Shown here in pieces: positions 22,101 to 28,245 of a stretch of DNA of 64,000 bases; within the stretch, counting starts at the first letter, position 1, and every line of letters begins with the position of its first letter. The DNA lies in assembly GCF_014199525.1 (NCBI RefSeq), contig NZ_JACHNU010000007.1:186001-250000 (forward strand). The letters run 5' to 3'. The position numbers were made by a program, and so were the translations under genes. The notes under the pieces are model-generated. The model made no database searches, was not told where the DNA came from, and saw nothing but the letters and a program-made list of their open reading frames with translations. Origin of the DNA: Conexibacter arvalis (GTDB taxonomy: Bacteria > Actinomycetota > Thermoleophilia > Solirubrobacterales > Solirubrobacteraceae).

Positions 22101-23087
22101 CTCGCAGACGTCCTGGAGATGGATGATCCTGAGCGAATGGAGGTGCTCGTCGATCAGAGTCAGCGTCTCACGAGAGAACTCTCCAAGACCTCGCCGGCAG
22201 TACGTCGCCAGCTTGACGCAGCGATTGAGGAGCTGTGGGGACGACACGACATCCGTGACGCAGTTGTCGTCAATGACAGCGGCGCTTCCATATCGTTCTG
22301 GGCCAGCGTCGTCCTGACGTATGGGCACGCGCTGGAGCTCCAACTGACAGCGGAGCGCTGGGTCCAAGTTGCGTCGTGCGGGTGGCTGCTTCGCACGCAG
22401 ATCGGCTGGCTCGCAACGCAGGCGGATCAGGGCCGGTTCGACACCGCAGTCGACGGAGCGACCACCGCGCGGACGTTCGCAGATCTGTTCGCGATCGCGG
22501 CCGAGGCCGACGTCGATGCTGATCATCTCGTGGCGCGTGCGTCAGATGTCGCAAGCCTCGACGGGATTGAGGGTACGCGGCTCCTGCAGGCGTTGGCTGA
22601 CGCTCGAAGACCCGAGGCACTTCGGACGCTCCAAGCGAGGTTCCCTGATCGAGTGGATGAGGTGACTCCGCTGCTGGCAGCGGCCGGCGACATCGCCGCG
22701 CAGCGAGCGGCCTTGCGGGCGTTGATCGCTCGCTTCGAAAGAGGGGAGCAAGTCGATTCGCATGATGCGCTCTGGTTGGAAGCCGTCCGAGATCCCAGCC
22801 TGGTCGATGTCCTTACCGAGACGGTGATCGCGGGCCATCAGCGGGTCGCGCGGAACCATCCCTTCGATGCCGAGGCTACGGCGCTCGCGGCGCTCGAGCG
22901 CATTGGCGGTGGCGAAGCACTCGACTCGCTCGACCAGATCGTCGAGACCCGGCCATGGCCTGGCGCGCAGTGGCTCTATCACAACCGCGACCGTGTCCTG
23001 CAGCGAGAATTGACCGCGGCGGCAGCTGCGCCGGCGACTGATCGGCTTCACAGACTCGATCTCGCTACGGCGACGACAGACCGCTGA
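19107..23087 (+). CDS. SIR2-NACHT (STAND) protein, probable anti-phage NADase
   Basis: A single 1326-residue protein. Residues ~20-250 are a SIR2-like domain: VVPLLGAGMSVEAGLP (NAD loop), LTLNYDDLLERA (catalytic-type Asn123), VVHLHGSV (His168) and CILGTPLAELHLASLF. Residues ~320-560 are a NACHT-type NTPase: P-loop DSPGAGKT (346-353), Walker B LLLDALDE (Asp419), then VRITVTSRP. The remaining ~760 residues are helical and HEAT/TPR-like, the usual position of a sensor. SIR2 fused to a STAND NTPase is the architecture of bacterial NLR-like defence proteins (Avs/bNACHT), which deplete NAD when a phage component is recognised. Both catalytic SIR2 residues are present. GTG 19107 is the first start in the frame. 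GC and codon use (more TTG, GCT, CGA) are clearly foreign to the neighbours. Confidence 0.85.
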   Translation: MADIDLTSPWPGLPISRLLRSPSVVPLLGAGMSVEAGLPLGKELAAWIRCHELARGLDFSLLGAASEDPTAVLDVVDDHRAESVPAILDDLRAWLASLCRQAEVPEPLRHLAHVPGRLVLTLNYDDLLERAAEEEGRPVRSVTREQLPRLIGAGAPLAEDPLHVVHLHGSVRSPERFVLDGISYAKVSADEDLAVLFGGLAFQRRSVCILGTPLAELHLASLFRRYRGPQRHVIVCEEQEAEQIRNNSAPSLLRQIDGIVPCSFPVGRFGVLAPFCAELVEQGRQAESETAQATRPVAPPVDRLYVARKLLPLGDSEDPRIDLALGRISVVDEDEVAAASRALIIDSPGAGKTELLRRYAARSGTDEDTVYVRLRGVRALTGSTEALLTEWLNAADREFGLVEPSAVVSGAAAVHLLLDALDEQPPSVRRAAALAIDRVARAFPNVRITVTSRPTSALDAFGGEWLRFKLVFDDEWAQTFFSRAGRDRAAFDAVMASARSTVAPLLSSPFFLRRLADMPEPELKVAVARNNALDLVLSLLDKTIVEDPNLANVSTAVAAWMTDVALLMQLGGRRTMPRQALERITRRFDLGEVSVLTDQLVGRALLEESSDEWSFGHRLFADALVAQSLVDRMPSDWLDIIAPVVHSRSAVREDWDAAIAFLCSASADWRAAIAPRDPAVSARTTPVEADQSERRAAVQTLWSRAHERQIWLNERDNAPDDAEIVAKLVGAGGLDDERGAIHAAFHSSSRYDRLNALDVLVRIAPSERIELISHVLRDETDSTLRRNGAAWAERFGLTELADLVIARASAPADESEEADMTSIGLRLTAKADRLAVGRELLARGNTHIRDYLIFEDLPAIEHVRWIRDIRTMREDHTIYGDREKLLELLESLRDLSEDDVLLVAEALALTHASAPEAVTWIGSHRSVAARALVEVLVGGHRWISIRELLVAAGSEALEQAGCSEEALSWVRRQEASLPTRGRRVTPPNWGEPVADAPTLADVLEMDDPERMEVLVDQSQRLTRELSKTSPAVRRQLDAAIEELWGRHDIRDAVVVNDSGASISFWASVVLTYGHALELQLTAERWVQVASCGWLLRTQIGWLATQADQGRFDTAVDGATTARTFADLFAIAAEADVDADHLVARASDVASLDGIEGTRLLQALADARRPEALRTLQARFPDRVDEVTPLLAAAGDIAAQRAALRALIARFERGEQVDSHDALWLEAVRDPSLVDVLTETVIAGHQRVARNHPFDAEATALAALERIGGGEALDSLDQIVETRPWPGAQWLYHNRDRVLQRELTAAAAAPATDRLHRLDLATATTDR

Positions 23088-23440
23088 ACCCACCCCAGAT
23101 GCGCGACCTGCGTAAGCGCTGATGGACCATGCTTTGCCACGCTCGGCCGTGCGTCTTCTCACCGAGCTCCCACAGCTTCATGGAGTCGCCTCGCGCGACT
23201 AACGAAGCAAATGGACGGTTTCCAGCCCTATGACCGGCATGTGCTTCGCATTGGCCGACACTCGGTGAGCGGATCGCTCAACGCCTGTTCAGGGGGCGAG
23301 CAAATCCCTAGAGATCCGCGGCAGCAATAGACGTAGCAGCGCCGAGGCGTTGCCTCAGACAGCAATGCAGGCGCTTCTGGTGGCTCGTCCGTGATCATGC
23401 GATGCAGTCAGGGCGTTGACCAGAGGTGCGGGAGGTCGTG
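23088..23440. other. Intergenic stretch without a recognised gene
   Basis: About 350 bp at the end of the lower-GC patch. All frames are broken by stops, and no tRNA fragment, transposon end or strong hairpin was seen. It may be decayed accessory DNA. Confidence 0.5.
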
Positions 23441-23588
23441 ATGCCGGCGGCAGAGGTCGGCGACCTGCTCGGCATCCCGAGGTCGACGGTCTATCGACTC
23501 GCCCGCCGGCACCCTGCCGAGCGCACGGCTCGGCCGGACGGTGCGGTTCCTGCGCGACGACGTCGAGGGCGTGCTGCGCGGAGCGTGA
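23441..23588 (+). pseudogene. Frameshifted excisionase-type HTH gene
   Basis: ATG 23441 with a GGAGGT site at 23431 opens MPAAEVGDLLGIPRSTVYRLAR, the first half of a small MerR/excisionase-like HTH protein. The matching second half, GTLPSARLGRTVRFLRDDV plus EGVLRGA and a TGA at 23586-23588, lies in another frame starting at 23508. The two halves join exactly as in intact relatives if about two bases were lost (or one gained) near 23504-23507. It is therefore a recent frameshift, or a sequence error, in a gene of about 50 codons. It precedes the toxin-antitoxin pair. Confidence 0.7.
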
Positions 23589-23625
23589 TGGTGGCGGCGT
23601 TGCGGTCGGGTGCGATACTGGGTGC

Positions 23626-23847
23626 ATGGCACGCCGACCGACGACGCTCTATTTGGACGACGAGATCCTGCAGGCGGCTCAGGTCGTCGCTTCGCGGAGC
23701 CAGCGTGACGAGTCGCAGGTCGTCGAGGACGCGCTGCGGAGCTATCTCGGGCTGGACGTCGTAGAAGAGGTCTGGCGGACCAGCGACCTGAGCGAAGCTG
23801 AGGCGCTGGCGCTGGCCGACGAAGAGAAGCACGCCGCGCGCGAGTAG
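23626..23847 (+). CDS. Ribbon-helix-helix antitoxin
   Basis: A 73-residue protein: TTLYLDDEILQAAQVVASRS, QRDESQVVEDALRSYLGL is the Arc/CopG ribbon-helix-helix pattern, with an acidic C-terminal tail (SEAEALALADEEKHAARE) suited to neutralise a toxin. Its stop codon shares one base with the start of the PIN toxin gene, the standard antitoxin-toxin arrangement with autorepression. Confidence 0.85.
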   Translation: MARRPTTLYLDDEILQAAQVVASRSQRDESQVVEDALRSYLGLDVVEEVWRTSDLSEAEALALADEEKHAARE

Positions 23848-24284
23848 TGGCGCGCGTCGTCGTCGATCCCAACGTTCTCGTCGCGGCGCTGATCTCGCCG
23901 CGAGGCGCGCCCGCGGCGCTGTACGGCGCGCTCGCCGGCGGCCGGTTCGAGCTGATCGCCTCACCGCAGCTGCTCGCCGAGCTCGAGCGCGTGCTCTCGC
24001 GGGGGAAGTTCCGCCGCTACGCGTCGCTCGACCAGGTGCACCGCTACGTGCGCGCGATTGCGCGGCTCGCGATCCTCGTCGAGGACCCGCCGGCGCTGCC
24101 GGGCGTGACCGCGGACCCGGCTGACGACTACCTCGTGGCGCTCGCGCGCGCCGAGCGAGCCGACGCGATCGTCTCGGGCGACAAGCACCTGCTCGAACTC
24201 GAACGACCGAGGCCGCCAGTCGTCACGGCGCGAGCGTTCGTAAATGAGACCGTCGCGGTCGACGCGGCCTCCGGCGGCGAATAG
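23847..24284 (+). CDS. PIN-domain toxin (VapC-like ribonuclease, COG1569 type)
   Basis: A 145-residue PIN-fold RNase. The acidic Mg-binding residues are visible: Asp in VVVDPNVLVAAL (residue ~7), Glu in LLAELERVLSR (~47), and Asp residues in TADPADDYLVALA and AIVSGDKHLL. GTG 23847 overlaps the antitoxin stop TAG by one base. Free toxin would cleave RNA and arrest growth. Likely an accessory stabilisation or phage-response element beside the SIR2-NACHT gene. Confidence 0.85.
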   Translation: MARVVVDPNVLVAALISPRGAPAALYGALAGGRFELIASPQLLAELERVLSRGKFRRYASLDQVHRYVRAIARLAILVEDPPALPGVTADPADDYLVALARAERADAIVSGDKHLLELERPRPPVVTARAFVNETVAVDAASGGE

Positions 24285-24583
24285 CCTCTGCTCTGTCGCG
24301 CAGTCTCGGCGTTGCGCCGTCCCGTCGGTCTATGCCCGGACCAGCGGGCACCACAACCAGCCATTCATCCGGCTGCATGGCGAACAGGCGAGAGCTTTGG
24401 CGGCGGCTCGAACTCCCCTTGCGGGTGCGTCGAACGCGCGGGGGCCGACGAACGAGAACCGCGGCGGTTCCCTTGCAACGTCGCACTCGACGGCCTCCGT
24501 GAGCTCGCCAAACAGCGTCGCGCCATACGCCTGGATCGTGCGCACAGACTGCGCGGTTTCCGATCGAAAGGAGGGGCGAGCGG
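24285..24583. other. Intergenic stretch; possible short ORF coupled to blaI
   Basis: No recognised gene. On the minus strand a GTG at 24587 overlaps the blaI stop (GTGA) and opens 85 codons to 24330 (VTARPSFRSETAQSVRTIQ...). The overlap is suggestive of coupling, but the product is low in hydrophobic pattern, ends in a cysteine/tryptophan-rich string and matches nothing known to me, so it is not called as a gene. Confidence 0.3.
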
Positions 24584-24979
24584 TCACTCGTCGAGCAGCC
24601 TGCGCAGCTCGGCGCGGCGTGCGTCGTCGAGCCGCTCGACCTGCTCGGCGAAGTGCGCGAGCGCGACGTCGCCGTAGGCGTCGAGCAGGCGGTCGACGTC
24701 ACCGGATGCGCGCCCGCGCATCCAGGTGTCGCGCTCGACCGCCGCGGCGTAGACGTCGCGGCGGCCCTCACGCTCGCGCGTGACGAAGCCCTTCTCCTCG
24801 AGCCGCCCAAGGACGGTCAGCACGGTGGTGTACGCGCGCTCGCGCTCGGCGGTCGCGTTGATCCCGTCGAGGATCTCGCGCACCGGCGCCGGGCCAGCAC
24901 GCCACACCTGTTCCATGATCTCGCGCTCCAGCTCGTGGAGCGGCGGCGGGGGCTGGTTTCGTCGCGCTCGCTTCGCCAT
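24584..24979 (-). CDS. BlaI/MecI/CopY-family repressor
   Basis: A 131-residue dimeric winged-helix repressor: LHELEREIMEQVWRAGPAPVREILDGIN, recognition helix YTTVLTVLGRLEEKGFVTRE, and a C-terminal dimerisation helix (VDRLLDAYGDVALAHFAEQ). BlaI proteins are inactivated by proteolysis signalled by an M56 membrane protease (BlaR); one is encoded at 27265. Its start lies four bases from an operator-like inverted repeat, and the same repeat recurs at four more promoters in the next 3.3 kb, so it probably represses this cluster and itself. Confidence 0.9.
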   Translation of the reverse strand: MAKRARRNQPPPPLHELEREIMEQVWRAGPAPVREILDGINATAERERAYTTVLTVLGRLEEKGFVTREREGRRDVYAAAVERDTWMRGRASGDVDRLLDAYGDVALAHFAEQVERLDDARRAELRRLLDE

Positions 24980-24982
24980 CTT

Positions 24983-25000
24983 CTACGCGTATAGTAGACC
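24983..25000. promoter_or_regulatory. BlaI operator A / divergent promoters of blaI and the CPVC membrane gene
   Basis: TCTAC (24982-24986) and GTAGA (24994-24998) are inverted. Rightward, TATAGT (24990-24995) is a fair -10 whose start point would fall at or next to the ATG at 25002, predicting a leaderless mRNA. Leftward, TACTAT overlaps the same bases and serves blaI. Confidence 0.55.
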
Positions 25001-25001
25001 G

Positions 25002-25469
25002 ATGCCCGCTGTTGTCGTCGTGGCGTCGCGAGCGCTCGCCGCCTGGTCACCCCGTCGTTGGCTCGCGGCTGCCCTGGCCGCGACGCTCGTCCTCCTCGCC
25101 CTGGCCGTGCCGACCGCGCTGATCGCCACGCCGTGGTTCGGGCGTGAGATCCCGCCGACGTGGTGGGCGTGGCCGGTGGCCGTGGCGACGGCGGCGATGT
25201 CCGGGCTGCTGCTGGCGACCTACGTCGACGTCGATCGCCGGATCGCTACTGCCGGTGTAGATGCCAAGCGCGCTGGGGTCGGCGGGCTGCTGTCGTTCTT
25301 CGCGGTGGGCTGCCCGGTCTGCAACAAGCTCGTGCTGGCCGCACTCGGCACCACCGGCGCACTGAACTGGTTCGCGCCGGTGCAGCCGCTGCTGGCGGTG
25401 GCCGCGTTGGCGCTCGTCTCGTGGGCGCTCGCGCGGCGACTCGCCGGCGAGGTGCGCTGCCGCCTCTGA
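25002..25469 (+). CDS. Membrane protein with conserved CPVC motif
   Basis: A 155-residue integral membrane protein with about four helices (LAAALAATLVLLALAVPTAL; WAWPVAVATAAMSGLLLATYV; LSFFAVGCPVCNKLVLAALG; LLAVAALALVSWALA). The cysteine pair GCPVC (Cys104/Cys107) lies at the start of the third helix, a placement suitable for thiol exchange with a redox partner. It is divergent from blaI across operator A and near DsbA, TlpA and CcdA genes, so an electron-relay or disulfide-handling role is inferred. No named family recognised. Confidence 0.7.
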   Translation: MPAVVVVASRALAAWSPRRWLAAALAATLVLLALAVPTALIATPWFGREIPPTWWAWPVAVATAAMSGLLLATYVDVDRRIATAGVDAKRAGVGGLLSFFAVGCPVCNKLVLAALGTTGALNWFAPVQPLLAVAALALVSWALARRLAGEVRCRL

Positions 25470-25474
25470 CCTAT

Positions 25475-25492
25475 CTACTACGCATGTAGGAG
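25475..25492 (+). promoter_or_regulatory. BlaI operator B upstream of the riboswitch and NlpC/P60 gene
   Basis: CTACTAC (25475-25481), four bases, GTAGGAG (25486-25492). It is the same element as operators C and E. It lies just before the c-di-AMP riboswitch, so initiation would be under BlaI control and elongation under riboswitch control. Confidence 0.6.
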
Positions 25493-25495
25493 AAG

Positions 25496-25650
25496 TGCTA
25501 CGGTTCGCGTGCCGAATCGCGACGCCGCATGGAAGGCGCGCGAGCGGGGGAACCGCCGGACCGCCTTGAGCGGTCCCGGGGCGAATTGCCGCGATCCGCG
25601 GCATAGCGCGATGGCGCGAGCCCGTCAGCTCACCTCGCAGGCGTACATGA
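25496..25650 (+). promoter_or_regulatory. c-di-AMP riboswitch (ydaO/yuaA class)
   Basis: The ~150-nt leader of the NlpC/P60 gene contains the ordered conserved blocks of this class: GCCGAATC near 25511, GCGGGGGAACCGCC near 25544, CGGGGCGAATT near 25577, GCGCGATGGCGCGAG near 25606 and CCCGTCAGCTCACCTCGCAG at 25621-25640. This riboswitch typically switches off peptidoglycan hydrolase and osmolyte genes when c-di-AMP is high, and in actinobacteria it often precedes NlpC/P60 or Rpf genes, as here. Confidence 0.88.
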
Positions 25651-25674
25651 CGTTCGAGTCAGAGGAGTCTCTCG

Positions 25675-26451
25675 ATGGTCCCTGAGAGCCCATCCATGCC
25701 GTTGCGCCGCGTCGCGCTGGTCGCCGGCATCGCCGCCGTGGCGCTCGCCCCGAACGCGCAGGCCGCGGGGCAGCGTCTCGTCGGCGGCGCGACGCCGAGT
25801 GTGGACGCACCTGCCGCGACCGGCGAGGGCGGCGATACGGCGGTCCCCGTGACGCGACTGCGGGGCGTCGTCTCCGGTCGCGCCGAGGTGCGCGAGCTGC
25901 AGCGCGCGCTGGGAGTCCGCGCCGACGGCCGCATCGGACCCAAGACCCGCGCGGCGCTGCGGCGCGCACAGCGCAAGGCCGGATTGCGGGCCGACGGCGT
26001 GCCGCGCCGTGCGACGCTCGCCAAGCTCGGGATCGTGACTCGCACCGTCCCGTCGGCGAGCGGGACGACGGCCGCGCCGGCCATCGGCGAGGAGCCGCCG
26101 CTCGTCACGGCCGCCCGCAGCCGCATCGGCAGCCCGTACGAATGGGGCTCCACCGGGCCCGACACGTTCGACTGCTCCGGCCTCGTGACCTGGTCGGCCG
26201 CGCAGAGCGGCATCGACGTCCCCCGCGTCAGCTTCGACCAGTACAAGGTCGGCCGACCGGTCGCTCGCAACAGGATTCAGGCGGGCGACCTCGTCTTCTT
26301 CGACACCGCCGGACCGGGCGCCTCCGACGTCGGGATCGCGACCGGCCCGCGGACCGTCATCTCGGCCACGACCAGTCGCGGCGTGGTCGAGCACGCGACC
26401 TTCGACCGCTACTGGGGCTCGCACTTCGTCGGCGCCCGCCGGCTCGGCTGA
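25675..26451 (+). CDS. Exported NlpC/P60 protein with peptidoglycan-binding domain
   Basis: A 258-residue secreted protein: signal peptide (~1-30, ending NAQAAG), a PG_binding_1 domain (~65-120; VRELQRALGVRADGRIGPKT), and an NlpC/P60 domain (~140-258) with the nucleophile in DTFDCSGLVTW (Cys167). Family members cleave peptide stems in the cell wall. The catalytic histidine, expected before VGI, is Asp218 here (ASDVGIATG), and the later HA is SA, so activity may be altered or lost. ATG 25675 follows GGAG at 25663. Controlled by operator B and a c-di-AMP riboswitch. Confidence 0.87.
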   Translation: MVPESPSMPLRRVALVAGIAAVALAPNAQAAGQRLVGGATPSVDAPAATGEGGDTAVPVTRLRGVVSGRAEVRELQRALGVRADGRIGPKTRAALRRAQRKAGLRADGVPRRATLAKLGIVTRTVPSASGTTAAPAIGEEPPLVTAARSRIGSPYEWGSTGPDTFDCSGLVTWSAAQSGIDVPRVSFDQYKVGRPVARNRIQAGDLVFFDTAGPGASDVGIATGPRTVISATTSRGVVEHATFDRYWGSHFVGARRLG

Positions 26452-26483
26452 GGGTCAACCGGCGCGCGCATGGGACGGGCGGC

Positions 26484-27065
26484 TCATCTCGGCGACCGGT
26501 CGAGCGGTCGCCCGACCGCGTGCTGCTCGATCGCCTCGAGCAGCTTCTCCTGTGTCGGGTAGGCGCCCTGCATGACGAAGATGCGGCGGCCGGTCGCATC
26601 GTAGAAGGCGGTCGTCGGCCACGAGCGCCCGCCGCCGATCGCCCGTGCCGCGTCGGCGTCGCGGTCGTAGACGTGGGCGAACGGCGTCGGCTGCGACCGC
26701 AGGAACGACGCGGCCGCGCCGACGCCGTCGCGCGCGTTGACGCCGAGGAACGCGACCCTGCCCTCCAGGTGCTTCGCGAGCCGGCGCAGGAACGGGAACT
26801 CGTAGCGGCAGGGCGGGCACCACGACGCCCACTGGTTGACGACGACCGGCAGTCCGCGCAGCGTCTTCAGCCGCCGCTTCAGCTCATCCTCGCCGCCGTC
26901 GACGAGGCGGCCCGCATGCTCGCTCGCGGCGGCGCGGGCCGCCGCGAGCTCGGCCGGCGACGCGGTGGAGGGTGAGGGCGAAGGGGTCTCGCCGCATGCC
27001 GCGAGCGTGAGCGCGGTCGCCGCGGAGACGGCGGCACAGGCGAGGCGAGGAGAGGAGATCGTCAT
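26484..27065 (-). CDS. TlpA-like thioredoxin lipoprotein
   Basis: A 193-residue lipoprotein (lipobox LAAC, Cys24) with a thioredoxin domain: VVVNQWASWCPPCRYEFPFL (Cys83/Cys86) and the cis-Pro loop GGRSWPTTAFYD. It probably reduces or isomerises extracytoplasmic disulfides, fed by the CcdA protein encoded at 29058. It reads left from operator C, whose minus strand carries TAGATT as a -10 about 12 bases from the ATG, so the mRNA has almost no leader. Confidence 0.9.
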   Translation of the reverse strand: MTISSPRLACAAVSAATALTLAACGETPSPSPSTASPAELAAARAAASEHAGRLVDGGEDELKRRLKTLRGLPVVVNQWASWCPPCRYEFPFLRRLAKHLEGRVAFLGVNARDGVGAAASFLRSQPTPFAHVYDRDADAARAIGGGRSWPTTAFYDATGRRIFVMQGAYPTQEKLLEAIEQHAVGRPLDRSPR

Positions 27066-27077
27066 GACGGCCCGAAT

Positions 27078-27095
27078 CTACTACGCTTGTAGGAG
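27078..27095. promoter_or_regulatory. BlaI operator C, divergent between the TlpA lipoprotein and a 43-residue membrane protein
   Basis: CTACTAC (27078-27084), GCTT, GTAGGAG (27089-27095). The rightward ATG at 27096 begins at the very next base, and the leftward ATG at 27065 is 12 bases away. Both mRNAs would start at or near their start codons, so one bound repressor would silence both. Confidence 0.6.
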
Positions 27096-27227
27096 ATGTC
27101 GGTTCTGAACCCCACTCGGCCTCGTCGACGCGACCGCGGCGCCTGGCTGCTCGATGCGGTCGCCGGTCTGGTCGGGGCGCTGCTGGCGCTCGTCGCGCTC
27201 GTGCTGATCGTGCAGTGGTGCTGCTGA
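27096..27227 (+). CDS. 43-residue single-pass membrane protein ending in a Cys-Cys pair
   Basis: ATG 27096 opens 43 codons to a TGA at 27225-27227. The product has a basic N-terminus (NPTRPRRRDRG), one long hydrophobic helix (residues ~17-40, AVAGLVGALLALVALVLIV) and the terminus QWCC. With the positive-inside rule the two cysteines would face outside, where the DsbA/TlpA/CcdA proteins of the cluster act. Evidence that it is real: its own BlaI operator ends at the base before the ATG, it fills the gap between two regulon members, and its composition is a clean membrane segment. No homologue recalled; function unknown. Confidence 0.65.
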   Translation: MSVLNPTRPRRRDRGAWLLDAVAGLVGALLALVALVLIVQWCC

Positions 27228-27246
27228 CCGCGCCGCTCCCGCGGAT

Positions 27247-27264
27247 CGACTATACGTGTAGGAG
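27247..27264 (+). promoter_or_regulatory. BlaI operator D / promoter of the M56 protease gene
   Basis: CGACTAT (27247-27253), ACGT, GTAGGAG (27258-27264), the most diverged left half of the five. TATACG (27251-27256) is a good -10; the start point would coincide with the ATG at 27265, again predicting a leaderless transcript. Confidence 0.5.
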
Positions 27265-28179
27265 ATGGCAGTCAAACGGTCGACACGTCCCGTCGCCGAC
27301 GGCCACCTGATCGTTCGCCTCCAGTGGGCGATCGCCGCTGCCGGCGGCGGCGCGTTCGTGCTCGCGGCCCTCGCGCCGCTGCTGCCGGCCTACTCGCAGC
27401 TGACGGCGCCGAACGAACTGCTCCACGCCTGCAGACGGCTGGCCGGCCACCCGAGCGCCACTCGGCTGCTGATGGTCGCCGCCACGACGATCGCCATGCT
27501 GGCCGTGATTCGGGGCGGAGCCGCACTGATGGCGACGCTGCGCGCGACCTGTCGGACGCGCGCGCTTCGTGGCGGCGCCGCGACGCTCCACGGCCTGCCC
27601 GTGACGATCGTGCCGACCGCCCGGGTCGTCGCCTTCACCGCCGGCTGGCTGCGGCCGCGCGTCTTCGTCTCCGAGGGCGCCATCGGCTGTCTCGCCCCCG
27701 CGCAGCTGGCGGCCGTGCTCGCGCACGAGGAGCACCATCGAGCGCGCCGGGACCCGCTGCGGCTGGCGCTGCGGCGGGTGCTCGCCGACGCGCTCTTCTT
27801 CGTCCCGCGGGTGCGCGACCTGCGCCGCCGCCACGACGACCTCGCCGAGATCGCCGCCGACTCGGCTGCCGCCCGTTCCGCGGGCGGCGACGTGCGACCC
27901 CTGGCCGGCGCGCTGCTCGCTTTCGACGGAGCTGCGCCCGCCGGCGCAGGGATCTCGCCGGCGCGTGTCGACCGCCTCCTCTCCTCGATGTCGCTCCCGC
28001 TCCCGCGGCTGAGCGACCTGTTCGCGTCTGCCGTCGTCGCCGCCGCGCTGCTGGCGTTGGCGCTCGTGGTGGCGGTCGGTCCGGGCGCCTCGGAGCCTGC
28101 GCTGCGCCCCTGTGCGGCGCTGCTCGCCGCGACCGCGGTCGCGGCGTGGGTCGGCTGGCGCGTACCGCGGCGCGGCTGA
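27265..28179 (+). CDS. BlaR1/MecR1-like M56 membrane metalloprotease
   Basis: A 304-residue zinc protease with about three or four membrane helices (VRLQWAIAAAGGGAFVLAAL; LLMVAATTIAMLAVI; FASAVVAAALLALALVVAV; CAALLAATAVAAWVGW). The active site is LAHEEHHRARRDPL (His154, Glu155, His158) with a downstream acidic ligand region DDLAEIAADSAA. BlaR relatives are cleaved on signal and trigger loss of BlaI; this one lacks a large external penicillin-binding domain, so the signal is not a bound beta-lactam in the usual manner. Likely de-repressor of the cluster. Confidence 0.88.
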   Translation: MAVKRSTRPVADGHLIVRLQWAIAAAGGGAFVLAALAPLLPAYSQLTAPNELLHACRRLAGHPSATRLLMVAATTIAMLAVIRGGAALMATLRATCRTRALRGGAATLHGLPVTIVPTARVVAFTAGWLRPRVFVSEGAIGCLAPAQLAAVLAHEEHHRARRDPLRLALRRVLADALFFVPRVRDLRRRHDDLAEIAADSAAARSAGGDVRPLAGALLAFDGAAPAGAGISPARVDRLLSSMSLPLPRLSDLFASAVVAAALLALALVVAVGPGASEPALRPCAALLAATAVAAWVGWRVPRRG

Positions 28180-28226
28180 GGCGCACCGCACCGATGCGCA
28201 GCGGCGTGGGTTGCCTGTTCACAGAA

Positions 28227-28245
28227 CTACTACGGACGTAGGAGA
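28227..28245 (+). promoter_or_regulatory. BlaI operator E / promoter of the dsbA-ccdA unit
   Basis: CTACTAC (28227-28233), GGAC, GTAGGAG (28238-28244), ending four bases before the ATG at 28249. The GGAG may double as a ribosome site here because the ATG is slightly further away than in C and D. Confidence 0.6.

Noticed and set aside
18936-24290. Second copy of the tRNA-Gly 3' end as an attachment site
   Set aside because: No repeat of GGTTCGAGGCCCGTCG was found downstream within the patch.
24330-24587. 85-codon minus-strand ORF whose GTG overlaps the blaI stop
   Set aside because: The overlap is suggestive, but composition and lack of any recognisable pattern do not support a real protein.
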